33,518 nt of DNA. It comes from CAVSWN01 sp046728115 (lineage in GTDB: Bacteria > Acidobacteriota > Vicinamibacteria > Vicinamibacterales > CAVVIG01). Shown piece after piece: positions 18,893-25,963 of the stretch; the first letter of the stretch is position 1, and each line of letters starts with the position of its first letter. The position numbers and the translations under genes are program-made. The DNA lies in NCBI GenBank assembly GCA_046728115.1, contig JBKPDW010000313.1, positions 1 through 33,518 of the forward strand. Direction: 5' to 3'. Under the pieces are notes generated by a model. The model was given only the letters and a program-made list of their open reading frames with translations. It made no database searches and was not told the DNA's origin.

Positions 18893-19040
18893 ATGCTGGA
18901 CGCCATCGTCGTCATTCTCCTGTTCGCTTGGCTGCTGGGAATCGTCGATGTACACGATCGGCGCATTCGTCCATGTGCTGCTGCTCGTCGCCATCGTGTT
19001 GTTCGTCGTCGGGCTGCTGAGCGGCCGGGCGCCGGCATAG
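18893..19040 (+). pseudogene. lmo0937-type small membrane protein, frameshifted
   Basis: From ATG 18893 the reading is MLDAIVVILLFAWLLGIV, the first helix of lmo0937-family peptides (about 50 residues). It then runs into an unrelated basic frame. The second half of the family, MYTIGAFVHVLLLVAIVLFV then VGLLSGRAPA and a TAG at 19038-19040, lies in the neighbouring frame starting at ATG 18949. One extra base near 18945-18950 accounts for the split. It may be a genuine inactivating indel, a sequencing error, or two tiny peptides. The family is a two-helix membrane protein of unknown role. Confidence 0.65.
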
Positions 19041-19084
19041 CGGCGTCCAATCGGGCGCGATCAAATGAACGGTGGAGGTTTTAT

Positions 19085-19501
19085 ATGTGGAATAAGAACG
19101 AGCGTCAAGGGAAGGTCGATCAGGCGAACGGCAGTGTCGACCGCACCTCCGCAGCCCCCGTAAACATGTCCGCTCCTAAGGGACGGGAGGTGTATGCGAT
19201 GTCCTTTTCGCTGCTGGCCCTTCAATGGCCAGATCTCAGCTGGGGAATTGTCATCGCGCTCGCCCTGTCGGCGCTTCTCTGCATTCCCTATCTGATCAAG
19301 GAAATTCGGGACGGAAAAGCCGACTTCGGACCTCTGCGGAGACTCCGCCGAGGGAAGGTCGTCCTTGGCCCTAAAACACCGACAGGCGCCAGCGATGTTA
19401 ACCCTGGCCGAATCGGAGATCCGGCGCCTGGACAGCCCGATGGGCAAGCCGATCCCTACGGCCCGCGCGCGCAACGCAACGGCACTCCGATTCAGTCGTA
19501 A
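19085..19501 (+). CDS. Hybrid small protein: CsbD-like head on a one-helix membrane protein
   Basis: ATG 19085 is preceded by GGAGG (19074-19078, six bases upstream). The first 15-20 residues (MWNKNERQGKVDQANGSVD) match the beginning of CsbD-type stress proteins, but the rest of CsbD is missing. An in-frame ATG at 19199 has its own strong site, GGGAGG at 19185-19190 with eight-base spacing. It would start a 100-residue protein (MSFSLLALQWPDLSWGIVIA) with one membrane helix (IVIALALSALLCIPYLI), a basic stretch after it and a Pro/Gly-rich polar tail. The simplest reading is a deleted csbD gene fused in frame to a separate membrane-protein gene; 19199 may be the functional start. The membrane protein itself is unrecognised. 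Confidence 0.55.
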   Translation: MWNKNERQGKVDQANGSVDRTSAAPVNMSAPKGREVYAMSFSLLALQWPDLSWGIVIALALSALLCIPYLIKEIRDGKADFGPLRRLRRGKVVLGPKTPTGASDVNPGRIGDPAPGQPDGQADPYGPRAQRNGTPIQS

Positions 19502-19559
19502 TCGGTCGCGAGGGCACTCTCTCGATGAGGCTGAGAATTCCGGCCTCCCAGCCATTTCT

Positions 19560-20024
19560 CTAAATCGTTCTCATCCTCCGAGTGAGGTGCTGTCTCGCGA
19601 TCGATTTCTGATCATCGATCGTCGGGACTTTCGCCTGATCGTGAAAAAAACTTGACACTTTGTCCCCGGTCATCGGCCTGGTTTCTGCGCGATTCGCGTC
19701 GATCGGATCGAATGTCTTGCCGCTCTCGAGCTTGAGCACCGCGGCCTGTAAGTTCTCGAGTTTCTGGTTGTCGTAGCGCTCATAACCGTCAGGGAACCGA
19801 TTATCAAGAGACGGCATGGTGAACTTCCGGTAGCCGAGCCTCCGGTACCGCTCCGCGTACTCGGGGCTCTCCGGATCACGCGCCACGTCCTCGACGCTCA
19901 GGATCTGCGGCAACCGACGCGGGGCTTTCGGATAGGATTTCAAGACGCATTTTGCCCCATCAGAACAGGCGCGATTCGCGATTTCCGCCCTGATTCGCTT
20001 CCACAGCGTCTTACCGAATGCCAC
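19560..20024 (-). CDS. Hypothetical protein, unrecognised family
   Basis: The 154-residue frame from GTG 20024 (AFGKTLWKRIRAEIANRACS) is soluble and charged, with a distinct Pro-rich middle (LKSYPKAPRRLPQILSVEDV) and repeated Tyr/Arg-rich helices (EYAERYRRLGYRKFTMP). The amino-acid composition is balanced and not like the Arg/Pro/Ala antisense readings, so I regard it as probably real. GGAAGG lies very close to the GTG, so the start is uncertain. No catalytic motif or domain is recognised, and both flanking genes are on the opposite strand or unrelated. Confidence 0.5.
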   Translation of the reverse strand: MAFGKTLWKRIRAEIANRACSDGAKCVLKSYPKAPRRLPQILSVEDVARDPESPEYAERYRRLGYRKFTMPSLDNRFPDGYERYDNQKLENLQAAVLKLESGKTFDPIDANRAETRPMTGDKVSSFFHDQAKVPTIDDQKSIARQHLTRRMRTI

Positions 20025-20107
20025 CGCCTTCCACGGCCGCAGGGGAAGTCACAGGGGAAGCATACCTCGCTGCTCCAGCACGTTCGATTTGATCTAGGAT
20101 CGCGGTA

Positions 20108-20383
20108 ATGGCGAAAGCCAAGGCGAAGGCGCAGGGACGCCGACAACGGCGCAAAACCGCGCGGGCCGCGGCGTGGTGGCTTCGCCCGACGACTCTCGCG
20201 TTCGTCGCATGGGTTGGTACCTTTGCGACCGTGACACCGCAGGTTATCGTGGCTGTGACGTGGCTTGGGGATCGGTACCAAACGTACAAGGACGACCGGC
20301 TCATTGCGGCCCTTGCACCCAAATGGATGCCCTTGCGGCGGACGTCCGGCGCGCGGCGGACAGTTCGCCGAGGCGCGTCGTGA
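20108..20383 (+). CDS. Short basic membrane-anchored hypothetical protein, perhaps frameshifted
   Basis: ATG 20108, with AGGA about nine bases upstream, starts MAKAKAKAQGRRQRRKTARA, a very basic N-terminus. One membrane helix follows (TTLAFVAWVGTFATVTPQVI), then WLGDRYQTYKDDRLIAAL. The last 20 residues of this frame are Arg-rich and unlikely. The adjacent frame from 20323 to 20463 reads MDALAADVRRAADSSPRRVV, then TEAEAFAKLRLDVDAGNAFL, which is much more protein-like. A one-base shift near 20320 would join them into a protein of roughly 118 residues. No family is recognised. Confidence 0.4.
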   Translation: MAKAKAKAQGRRQRRKTARAAAWWLRPTTLAFVAWVGTFATVTPQVIVAVTWLGDRYQTYKDDRLIAALAPKWMPLRRTSGARRTVRRGAS

Positions 20384-20463
20384 CCGAAGCCGAGGCGTTC
20401 GCGAAACTGCGTCTCGATGTGGACGCGGGCAACGCCTTCCTGGCCGCGCATACAAAGCCATAA

Positions 20464-20790
20464 GACAAGTATTCATCGCCCACTCGATGCACGCCGTTTG
20501 ACCTGCCGCACACCTGCGCGCCCTTCCTTGCGTCCTTTGGCTTCGCGGTCGCATACGCTTGTACCAGCTGCCCGGCGCGCCAAGGTCTGCGCCCGTCGTG
20601 ATGTTGTAGCGGAACGGGCACGGGGAGCTCACGAGTCTTCGCCGCGAGGAGGTTGTTCATCTGCCCCGCTGCACCCATCGCACCGACCGGCACGTTCTGG
20701 GGTTCGTGCGAGGGTCCCTGAGCGTGTGGCGATCACCGCAATGCTGTTGAGACGCCCTCGAGCCCGAAGGCGAAGCTCCGGCGATTGGTG
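20464..20790. other. Stretch with no supported gene
   Basis: Between the small membrane-protein frame and the Nramp fragment there is a long minus-strand open frame (20301-20693), but it overlaps better candidates, has no ribosome site and matches no family. No hairpin with a T-run, RNA gene or repeat was recognised here. Confidence 0.4.
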
Positions 20791-21375
20791 TTAGGAGGCG
20801 ACGACGAGTCCGAGCGCCGCCACGACCATGACGGCGAACGTGACCCACCCAAGGAACGCCAGGGTGCATGAATTGACGGCGTCACCCATGACCGTTCGAT
20901 CGCGGGTCAGCAAGATCACGATCAGAATGAGCGGTGGCGCGAGCACGCCATTAATCACGGCCGTGGTAGAGAGCAGCTTGATGGCGTTCAACCCGGCGTA
21001 ATTCAACGCTATGCCGAGCGCCATCGCCACGGCGAGGACGACGTAGAACTTCTTCGCTCGACGCGGCCGTCGATCCAACGACCCGCGCCACACCGAGGCT
21101 TCAGCAATCGCGTACGCACTCGATCCCGCGAGCACCGGTACTGCCAGCACACCGGTGCCGATCAGTCCCACCGTGAATAACCAGTATGCGCCCGCGCCGG
21201 CCAGGGGACGCAACGCCTCGGCGGCCTCCTGCGCGGTCGCGATGTTCGTTTTGCCGTGTGCGTGCAACGTGGCTGCTGTGGTCATGATGATGAAGTACAT
21301 GATCGCATTCGAGGCGAACATGCCGGTCGTCACGTCCGAGCGACAGGCAGTGAGCTCTTCTCGCGACGCACCGCG
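20791..21375 (-). pseudogene. Nramp-family metal transporter, N-terminally truncated
   Basis: The frame encodes the C-terminal half, about 190 residues, of an Nramp/MntH-type divalent-metal transporter: SREELTACRSDVTTGMFASN, then YFIIMTTAATLHAHG, AAEALRPLAGAGAYWLF, GLIGTGVLAVPVLAGSSAYA, GIALNYAGLNAIKLL and the final helices. Full members are about 400 residues, and the N-terminal helices carrying the DPGN metal-binding motif are missing. Similarity begins around 21375, about 20 bases from the stop of the upstream histidine kinase on the same strand, so the junction is abrupt. The frame remains open to 21426 only because it overlaps the kinase's 3' end. Without the first-helix ligands it cannot be a working transporter. 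Confidence 0.75.
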
Positions 21376-21395
21376 GTGAACGCTTCGAATCGAGA

Positions 21396-22487
21396 CTACC
21401 CGAACGCTAGGGCGGGAGCCGGGCACCGCGGGAGGTCAACGGTAAAGACGCATCCCACATCAGGGAGGTTGCGCGCATAGATGCGGCCCTGGTTCGCCTC
21501 AGTGGCCCATCGGCTGAAGGCGAGACCTAGACCCAAGCCGGTGCGGTCAGCGCCGCGCTGCTCGAACGGGTGGAACAGGTCATTGATGTTCCCACTCGGA
21601 AGACCACCACATGCGTCCTGGACCTCGAAGAGCACGCGATCGGGGCTGGCGCCGACCCGCAGTGTGACGGTGCTACGAGGCCGGGTGAACTTGAAGGCGT
21701 TCTGAAGTAAATTCATCACGACCGCCGCGAGGACTTGACGGTCAGCCTCGATGGCCAATCCATCCTCGACGGGCATCATCGTGAGTGTGATGCGTTGGGC
21801 GTCTGCCGACAACGTTGCCTCCGGCGTGAGCTCGTCGATGAACCCGGATACGAGAAATCGCTCCCGATTCTGGATGCCTTGGGTGAGACGGACCTCGGCG
21901 AGCGAGCGACCAATGAGCGCGCGTATTCCCATCAAACTGCGATGGAGTACGGTCCCGGTGCTCCCCGCGACGCCAACATTTCCTGTCTTGAGCACTTCAA
22001 ATGCAACGATCGCGGTGTTAGTCAAGTTTCGCACTTCATGAGCCAGGAACCCGAGGCGCTCGCTTCCGCGTGCGGACTCTCCATCGATGCCGGATTGCGT
22101 TCGTTCGCGCCCGTACTCGGTGACCGCGCCCGCGATGGCCTCGTCGAGACAGCGGTTCAACGTCCGAAAGTCCTCCGTACTGATCGGCGCGTTCAGTTCC
22201 ACGGCCAGCTCAGTGATGGCTTGACAGACATCGCCATAGTCGTGCACGACTTGTGACACGGTGAACCCCTGAAGAAGAAGGTCATGCCCGTGGAGCAGCG
22301 CGGTCCGGCCAATCTCTGGGCTTGACGACAGGCCGAGGCGCAATGCGTCCGCCAGTTGGTCCAGGAACAGGGGGACTCCGTGGTCGATTTCCGCTTGGGT
22401 TGGCGGTGGAACCGACCGTGTGGCCACCTTCATCCTGCACCGCCTGATGATCTCGTCGCGGTGTACGGCAATGAATTCATGCAGCAT
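21396..22487 (-). CDS. Soluble sensor histidine kinase with RsbRD-like N-terminal domain
   Basis: ATG 22487 starts MLHEFIAVHRDEIIRRCRMK, typical of the all-helical N-terminal sensory domain (RsbRD_N-like, about 1-140) found in many soluble kinases; the reading further upstream is unsupported. The phospho-accepting region shows FLAHEVRNLTNTA, a variant H box. The ATPase domain has VVMNLLQNAFKF (N box), VQDACGGLP (G1 variant with DACGG) and RTGLGLGLAFSRWA (G2), ending GCVFTVDLPR. The product is about 363 residues without membrane helices. No response regulator is adjacent. Directly downstream lies the truncated Nramp gene, so this gene's 3' end marks a rearrangement junction. Confidence 0.82.
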   Translation of the reverse strand: MLHEFIAVHRDEIIRRCRMKVATRSVPPPTQAEIDHGVPLFLDQLADALRLGLSSSPEIGRTALLHGHDLLLQGFTVSQVVHDYGDVCQAITELAVELNAPISTEDFRTLNRCLDEAIAGAVTEYGRERTQSGIDGESARGSERLGFLAHEVRNLTNTAIVAFEVLKTGNVGVAGSTGTVLHRSLMGIRALIGRSLAEVRLTQGIQNRERFLVSGFIDELTPEATLSADAQRITLTMMPVEDGLAIEADRQVLAAVVMNLLQNAFKFTRPRSTVTLRVGASPDRVLFEVQDACGGLPSGNINDLFHPFEQRGADRTGLGLGLAFSRWATEANQGRIYARNLPDVGCVFTVDLPRCPAPALAFG

Positions 22488-22619
22488 GATGCGTGTCCGA
22501 CGAATGGTTACGCCGTTCCGAAAGGAGTGTTCTTCCGCCGCGCAGGTGATTTTGTGCCAGCAATTATCCGCGGTTGAGGTGAGCGGAGCTGTACCGTATT
22601 GCACACTCCCTAACCGCTG

Positions 22620-22718
22620 TTACGCGAAACGGCTGGGGTGCGCAAACCAGTACAGCTCGTCCATGTGCCCCAGCCAGTAATCTGACCGGGTTTTTTTTGG
22701 ACCGTCGACAAAAAGCTC
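22620..22718 (-). other. Short protein-like fragment with 8-bp inverted repeat
   Basis: On the minus strand a 32-codon stretch bounded by TGA (22719-22721) and TAA (22620-22622) reads TRSDYWLGHMDELYWFAHPS in its C-terminal part. It is rich in aromatic residues and resembles the end of a real protein, but it has no clear start. The same DNA has GGCTGGGG (22631-22638) facing CCCCAGCC (22668-22675), with a T8 run at 22691-22698. It could be a gene remnant or a chance frame over a structured element. Confidence 0.25.
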
Positions 22719-22740
22719 TCAGAGCTTCATCGAGGGTTCT

Positions 22741-22962
22741 GTGACGAGACTTCGAAACGACAGGGTTTGTCGGTACTGCGGAGTCGAGACCGCCGTGTCG
22801 CACGCGAGCGCGCGCGAATGCATCGCCGCGCTTCAGCGCGAGGGAAATCGACTCCGGGAACAATTGCGGAACGGCCTGCCGAGCAAGAGTGCCGATTCTC
22901 AATCGACGGCCGATCGGGGCGACGCCAGAGCCAGCGCGCCTGGGCTCGCTCCCGTGCGGTGA
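22741..22962 (+). CDS. Small Cys/His protein, putative zinc knuckle
   Basis: GTG 22741 is preceded by GAGGG at 22732-22736. The 73-residue product begins MTRLRNDRVCRYCGVETAVS and continues HASARECIAALQREGNRLRE. C-x2-C, His and a later Cys could bind one zinc ion; the following helix has heptad spacing (ALQREGNRLREQL). The tail is polar and low-complexity. Short proteins with a CRYCG start followed by ECIAAL and a coiled helix are common hypothetical genes. Function is unknown. Confidence 0.55.
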   Translation: MTRLRNDRVCRYCGVETAVSHASARECIAALQREGNRLREQLRNGLPSKSADSQSTADRGDARASAPGLAPVR

Positions 22963-23008
22963 ACGGGTCGTACCCGAATTACTTGGCGGTCGCCTTCTGC
23001 TCGCGCTG

Positions 23009-23464
23009 CTAATTGCACGACGATGAGAGCGTCTTCATCGAGCGGACACCGAGAAACGGCAAGTCGAATGCGCCAGTCGTGCCTTCGGTCTTGGTCCTCG
23101 TTTCTTGATCGTGGCCGTTTTCGACTTCGGTCTTCGTCTTCGACTCGACTGAGACCTTGCCGTCGCCGTTCGTGACGGCCTTGCCCCTGATTTCGACACG
23201 CTCGCCCACATGCTTTGAGAGGTCTTGGCTGGTGACGAGCGCGTACCGAGTATGTTCAACGCGTCTGTTGTTGCGGACCTCCGTCAAGACATAATCGCCG
23301 TTTGATCGGCGCTCCAAACACCCGACCACGGTCACGTCCTTCCCGCCCTTGATCTCGATCTTGGTCTTCGTCGTTGTTTGCGTCTCCTGCGTTTGCGCCG
23401 TGAGCCCTGCGGCACACAGTGCGGCGAGAGCGATCGCGACGGTCGTCAAACGTGTCGTTGTCAT
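23009..23464 (-). CDS. Secreted small protein with 'VxGCLE' beta-fold
   Basis: ATG 23464 has AGGAG seven bases upstream. The 151-residue product has a signal peptide (TTVAIALAALCAAGLTAQ) and a mature domain starting KIEIKGGKDVTVVGCLERRS and continuing NGDYVLTEVRN. It includes a short HVGERVEIRGKAV segment, as in small OB-fold-like secreted proteins frequent in acidobacteria. The C-terminal third is Lys/Glu/Thr-rich (SKTKTEVENGHDQETRTKTE) and ends in SSSCN. A longer frame to 23692 adds an unlikely N-terminus. Function unknown; the export signal is clear. Confidence 0.7.
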   Translation of the reverse strand: MTTTRLTTVAIALAALCAAGLTAQTQETQTTTKTKIEIKGGKDVTVVGCLERRSNGDYVLTEVRNNRRVEHTRYALVTSQDLSKHVGERVEIRGKAVTNGDGKVSVESKTKTEVENGHDQETRTKTEGTTGAFDLPFLGVRSMKTLSSSCN

Positions 23465-23710
23465 ACGTGCTCCTGCTGCGGGCCCGGCCCCGCGGTGAAA
23501 TGAGGAGGGCAGAGACGATCCTCCGCCCTCGCATGGACTATCGGCTCGTGTGTCTTGGCTCTGCCAGCCTTGCCCAGTGCGTTCATCACTCTGTGCGATC
23601 GGAGTTTTTCGCGCTGTGCTCTTCTGGACATCGTGCGCATCGGCGCTGTGACCAGGTGGAATCGGGTCGCATCCGATGAACCCGGTGTGCAAATGCGTAC
23701 ATCCTGAGAT

Positions 23711-24945
23711 TTAGGCCTTTGATCGAAATTGAGTCATCAACTTGGCCGGTTTCAGCTCATAGTTCCAGTCGCCGTGGAACGCATGTGGGTGAAGCGCGAG
23801 GGCTCTCATCTCTGCGTGGGTGACCACGCAACCCGTCGGGTACCGTCGCTTGTCCAGCTTCGCTTTGACCCGCAGCCGCGCCGCCGTTCGTGTATGGCCA
23901 ATGAGCGCGACCACGGTTTCAAAGGTACGGAGCGCACGACCGCGCCAATTCTCGGTGATGTGACTGAAGAGACGGTGCTCAATCTTGTTCCACTTACTGG
24001 TGCCTGGCGGGAAATGCGAGACGTGAATCCGCAGGCGCAGGTCGTCGGCCAATTGTTGCAGCTCCTGCTTCCACGCGCGCGAGCGATAGCCGTTGCTGCC
24101 GCCCGCATCGGCCGTGATGAGCAGCGCGTCGGCCTGCGGATACGCCACGCGGCCCATCATTGCCCACCACTGACGGTTCGACGCGACGGCGAAGGCCGGC
24201 GTGTCGTGGTCGCGGCCGACGCTGACCCACGCTTCGTTGCGCGCCATGTCGTAGACGCTGTAGGGAATGGCTTTGCCAACCGCGTCACCAGGGAAATCGT
24301 GCACGCGCACGGGTTCTGGCGTCCCAGTAGGCTGCCATTCCTGGCCCGCATTCTTGAAATTCCCCACCAATTCGTTCTTCTTCGTGTCGACCGAGATCAC
24401 GGGTTGCTGCCGCTGCAGGAACGCGGTGGCCGTCCGGTTGATGTGCTCGAATTGGGCGTTTCGATCGGGATGCGACGCGCCTTCCTGTGTTTTGCACAGC
24501 GCCTGGAGACGGTAGCCGAGGGCATGCAGCAGATGGCCGACCGTGGTGGAACTCACGCGCCACCCGTGCGCCGTCAACGCCGCGGCCAACTTTGCGCGGC
24601 TCTTGCACGTCCATCGCAGCGGCGACATCGGATCCCCGCGTGTCAGCGGCTCCACCAACCGATCCAGCGCCTCCGTCACGCCGGCTTGCGTCTGTTCAAT
24701 GTCGGGACGGCCCGCGCCCGGACGCCTAATCCGCCCGTCGGGATCCACGCCCTGCGCCAATTCTCGCCGCCCGTTCCGAATCGTCTCGCGGGCGAGGTCG
24801 CGGCCGACACGAGCGCGTCACCGCCATAGCCGATGGCGACCGATTCGGCGGCCGCCCACAGGCGACGCGCCCGCTCATCGAGCAGCGGCGCCATGACGAC
24901 ATACTTCCCAACGATGGTGGCTTCCACGTCTGTGTTGCGTTTCAC
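23711..24945 (-). pseudogene. ISAzo13-type DDE transposase, frameshifted
   Basis: The main frame (from about 24799 to 23711) matches ISAzo13-family transposases: SPLRWTCKSRAKLAAALTAH, HLLHALGYRLQALCKT, ISVDTKKNELVGNFKN (first catalytic Asp), LLITADAGGSNGYRSRAWK (second Asp) and SKWNKIEHRLFSHITENW (catalytic Glu). The N-terminal part lies in another frame from ATG 24945: MKRNTDVEATIVGKYVVMAP, then LLDERARRLWAAAESVAIGY, diverging after LVSAAT. The other frame takes over at LARETIRNGRRELAQG. One base is missing, or a -1 shift is needed, near 24799; no classical slippery run is visible. Unless frameshifting is programmed, the enzyme is inactive. Confidence 0.82.
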
Positions 24946-24985
24946 CGTACAGGTGTTAGTACACTCCTCTGTACACTGGCAAGCT
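23711..24985 (-). mobile_element. ISAzo13-family insertion sequence, ends not resolved
   Basis: The element is defined by its transposase. The right boundary is probably near 24980-24998, where the YCII gene loses its normal reading. This end contains two GTACAC words at 24959-24976. A matching terminal inverted repeat on the left, near 23650-23710, could not be established by eye, so the left limit is just the transposase stop. Confidence 0.6.
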
Positions 24986-25220
24986 AATTCGCGTCAGACG
25001 CCTTGGTCTCGGAGAACGGGCCGTCGATCACTGTCCGCTTGTCGCCGGAGAAGCGGACGCGGGCGCCTTTTGAGCTCGGGTGCAGCCCCTCGCCGGCGAG
25101 CAGGATCGCCGCTTTCGCGAGCTCTTCGTTGAACTTGCCCATGTCCGACAGCAGCTTCTCGTTCGGCATGACGCCCGCCTCGGAATTCTTGTCCGCCTTG
25201 ACCAGCACCATGACTCGCAT
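24984..25220 (-). pseudogene. YCII-related domain protein, truncated beside the IS
   Basis: ATG 25220 is preceded by AGGAG nine bases upstream. The 78-residue product MRVMVLVKADKNSEAGVMP, then KFNEELAKAAILLAGEGLHP and FSGDKRTVIDGPFSETK, is the N-terminal two thirds of a YCII/DGPF-family protein, normally about 120-140 residues. After SETK the frame reads ASDAN and stops. The missing C-terminal strand and helix are not found beyond the IS, so insertion was probably accompanied by deletion. The family consists of small alpha-beta-barrel proteins of uncertain function, often near ECF sigma factors. It is directly downstream of the nuo operon. Confidence 0.75.
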
Positions 25221-25323
25221 TGTCGTATCTCCTTGTGTTTGAAGTGTCTGCGCCGTCATACGCACGCAGCTCGTTCGTCCCTCTACGTTCACGTCGAACG
25301 AACCGGGTCGAAATCGACAGGTT

Positions 25324-25944
25324 CTATCGTCGAGGTGTGATGCCCGGCGTCGAGGGCTCGTGCATGATCTCGGCGCCCGCGAGACGGCATTGGTGCGGGA
25401 ATTCGAGCGTGCACTCTCGCAAGGGCTTCCGCAGCGACGGGTTCATCAGTTCATGGATGTCGAGCTTCATCGCGTCGCGTGAATAGGCCGCCACATCGAT
25501 GATGCCCGTATCCATCCGGATCGCGTCTTCCGGACAGACCTCTACGCAATACCCGCAGTAGACGCACACGCCCAGGTCGATATCGAAGCGAACGGGATAC
25601 TTCTCGACGTTTGGATCGGGATGCTCTCCCGCCACGATCGTGATGCAGTGGGCCGGGCATACGGTTTCGCACAGCATGCAGCCCACGCAACGCGGTGTTC
25701 CATCGTCGCGACTGGTGAGGCGGTGGCGGCTTCGGAATCGCGCCGCGAACGGCCTGGGCTCTTCCGGGTACTGGAAGGTGACCGCAGCGCGCCGGTTCTG
25801 CAGCAATCCCAGGCGGTGCGCCGAGTGGAGAAGCAGGTTCCGAAGCAGGTGGGCCGTCGTCACTTTGAGGCCGCTGGCGATCTGTGGAATGTAGAGCTTT
25901 TCCCAAACCGTCAGATCACGCCTGCGAAGTACCTTGACTGCCAT
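25324..25944 (-). CDS. nuoI: NADH-quinone oxidoreductase subunit I
   Basis: The 206-residue ferredoxin-type subunit carries the two [4Fe-4S] clusters (N6a and N6b) that pass electrons toward NuoB. The ligand motifs are CVGCMLCETVCP and CVYCGYCVEVCPEDAI. The N-terminal helix (LYIPQIASGLKVTTAHLLRN) and the segment EEPRPFAARFRSRHRL fit the family. It lies 19 bases after nuoH. It is the last nuo gene in this direction: nuoJ does not follow, and the next gene is the truncated YCII. The C-terminal 40 residues are somewhat longer than in short NuoI forms. Confidence 0.95.
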   Translation of the reverse strand: MAVKVLRRRDLTVWEKLYIPQIASGLKVTTAHLLRNLLLHSAHRLGLLQNRRAAVTFQYPEEPRPFAARFRSRHRLTSRDDGTPRCVGCMLCETVCPAHCITIVAGEHPDPNVEKYPVRFDIDLGVCVYCGYCVEVCPEDAIRMDTGIIDVAAYSRDAMKLDIHELMNPSLRKPLRECTLEFPHQCRLAGAEIMHEPSTPGITPRR

Positions 25945-25963
25945 TACATCTCTATCGCCGTCG

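Noticed and set aside
20301..20693. Minus-strand frame of 130 codons
   Set aside because: No ribosome site or family, and its left part is antisense to a better plus-strand candidate.
23711..24985. Terminal inverted repeats for the insertion sequence
   Set aside because: Some GTGTxCA-like similarity between the two flanks was seen, but only about 10 of 14 positions match, too weak to report as ends.
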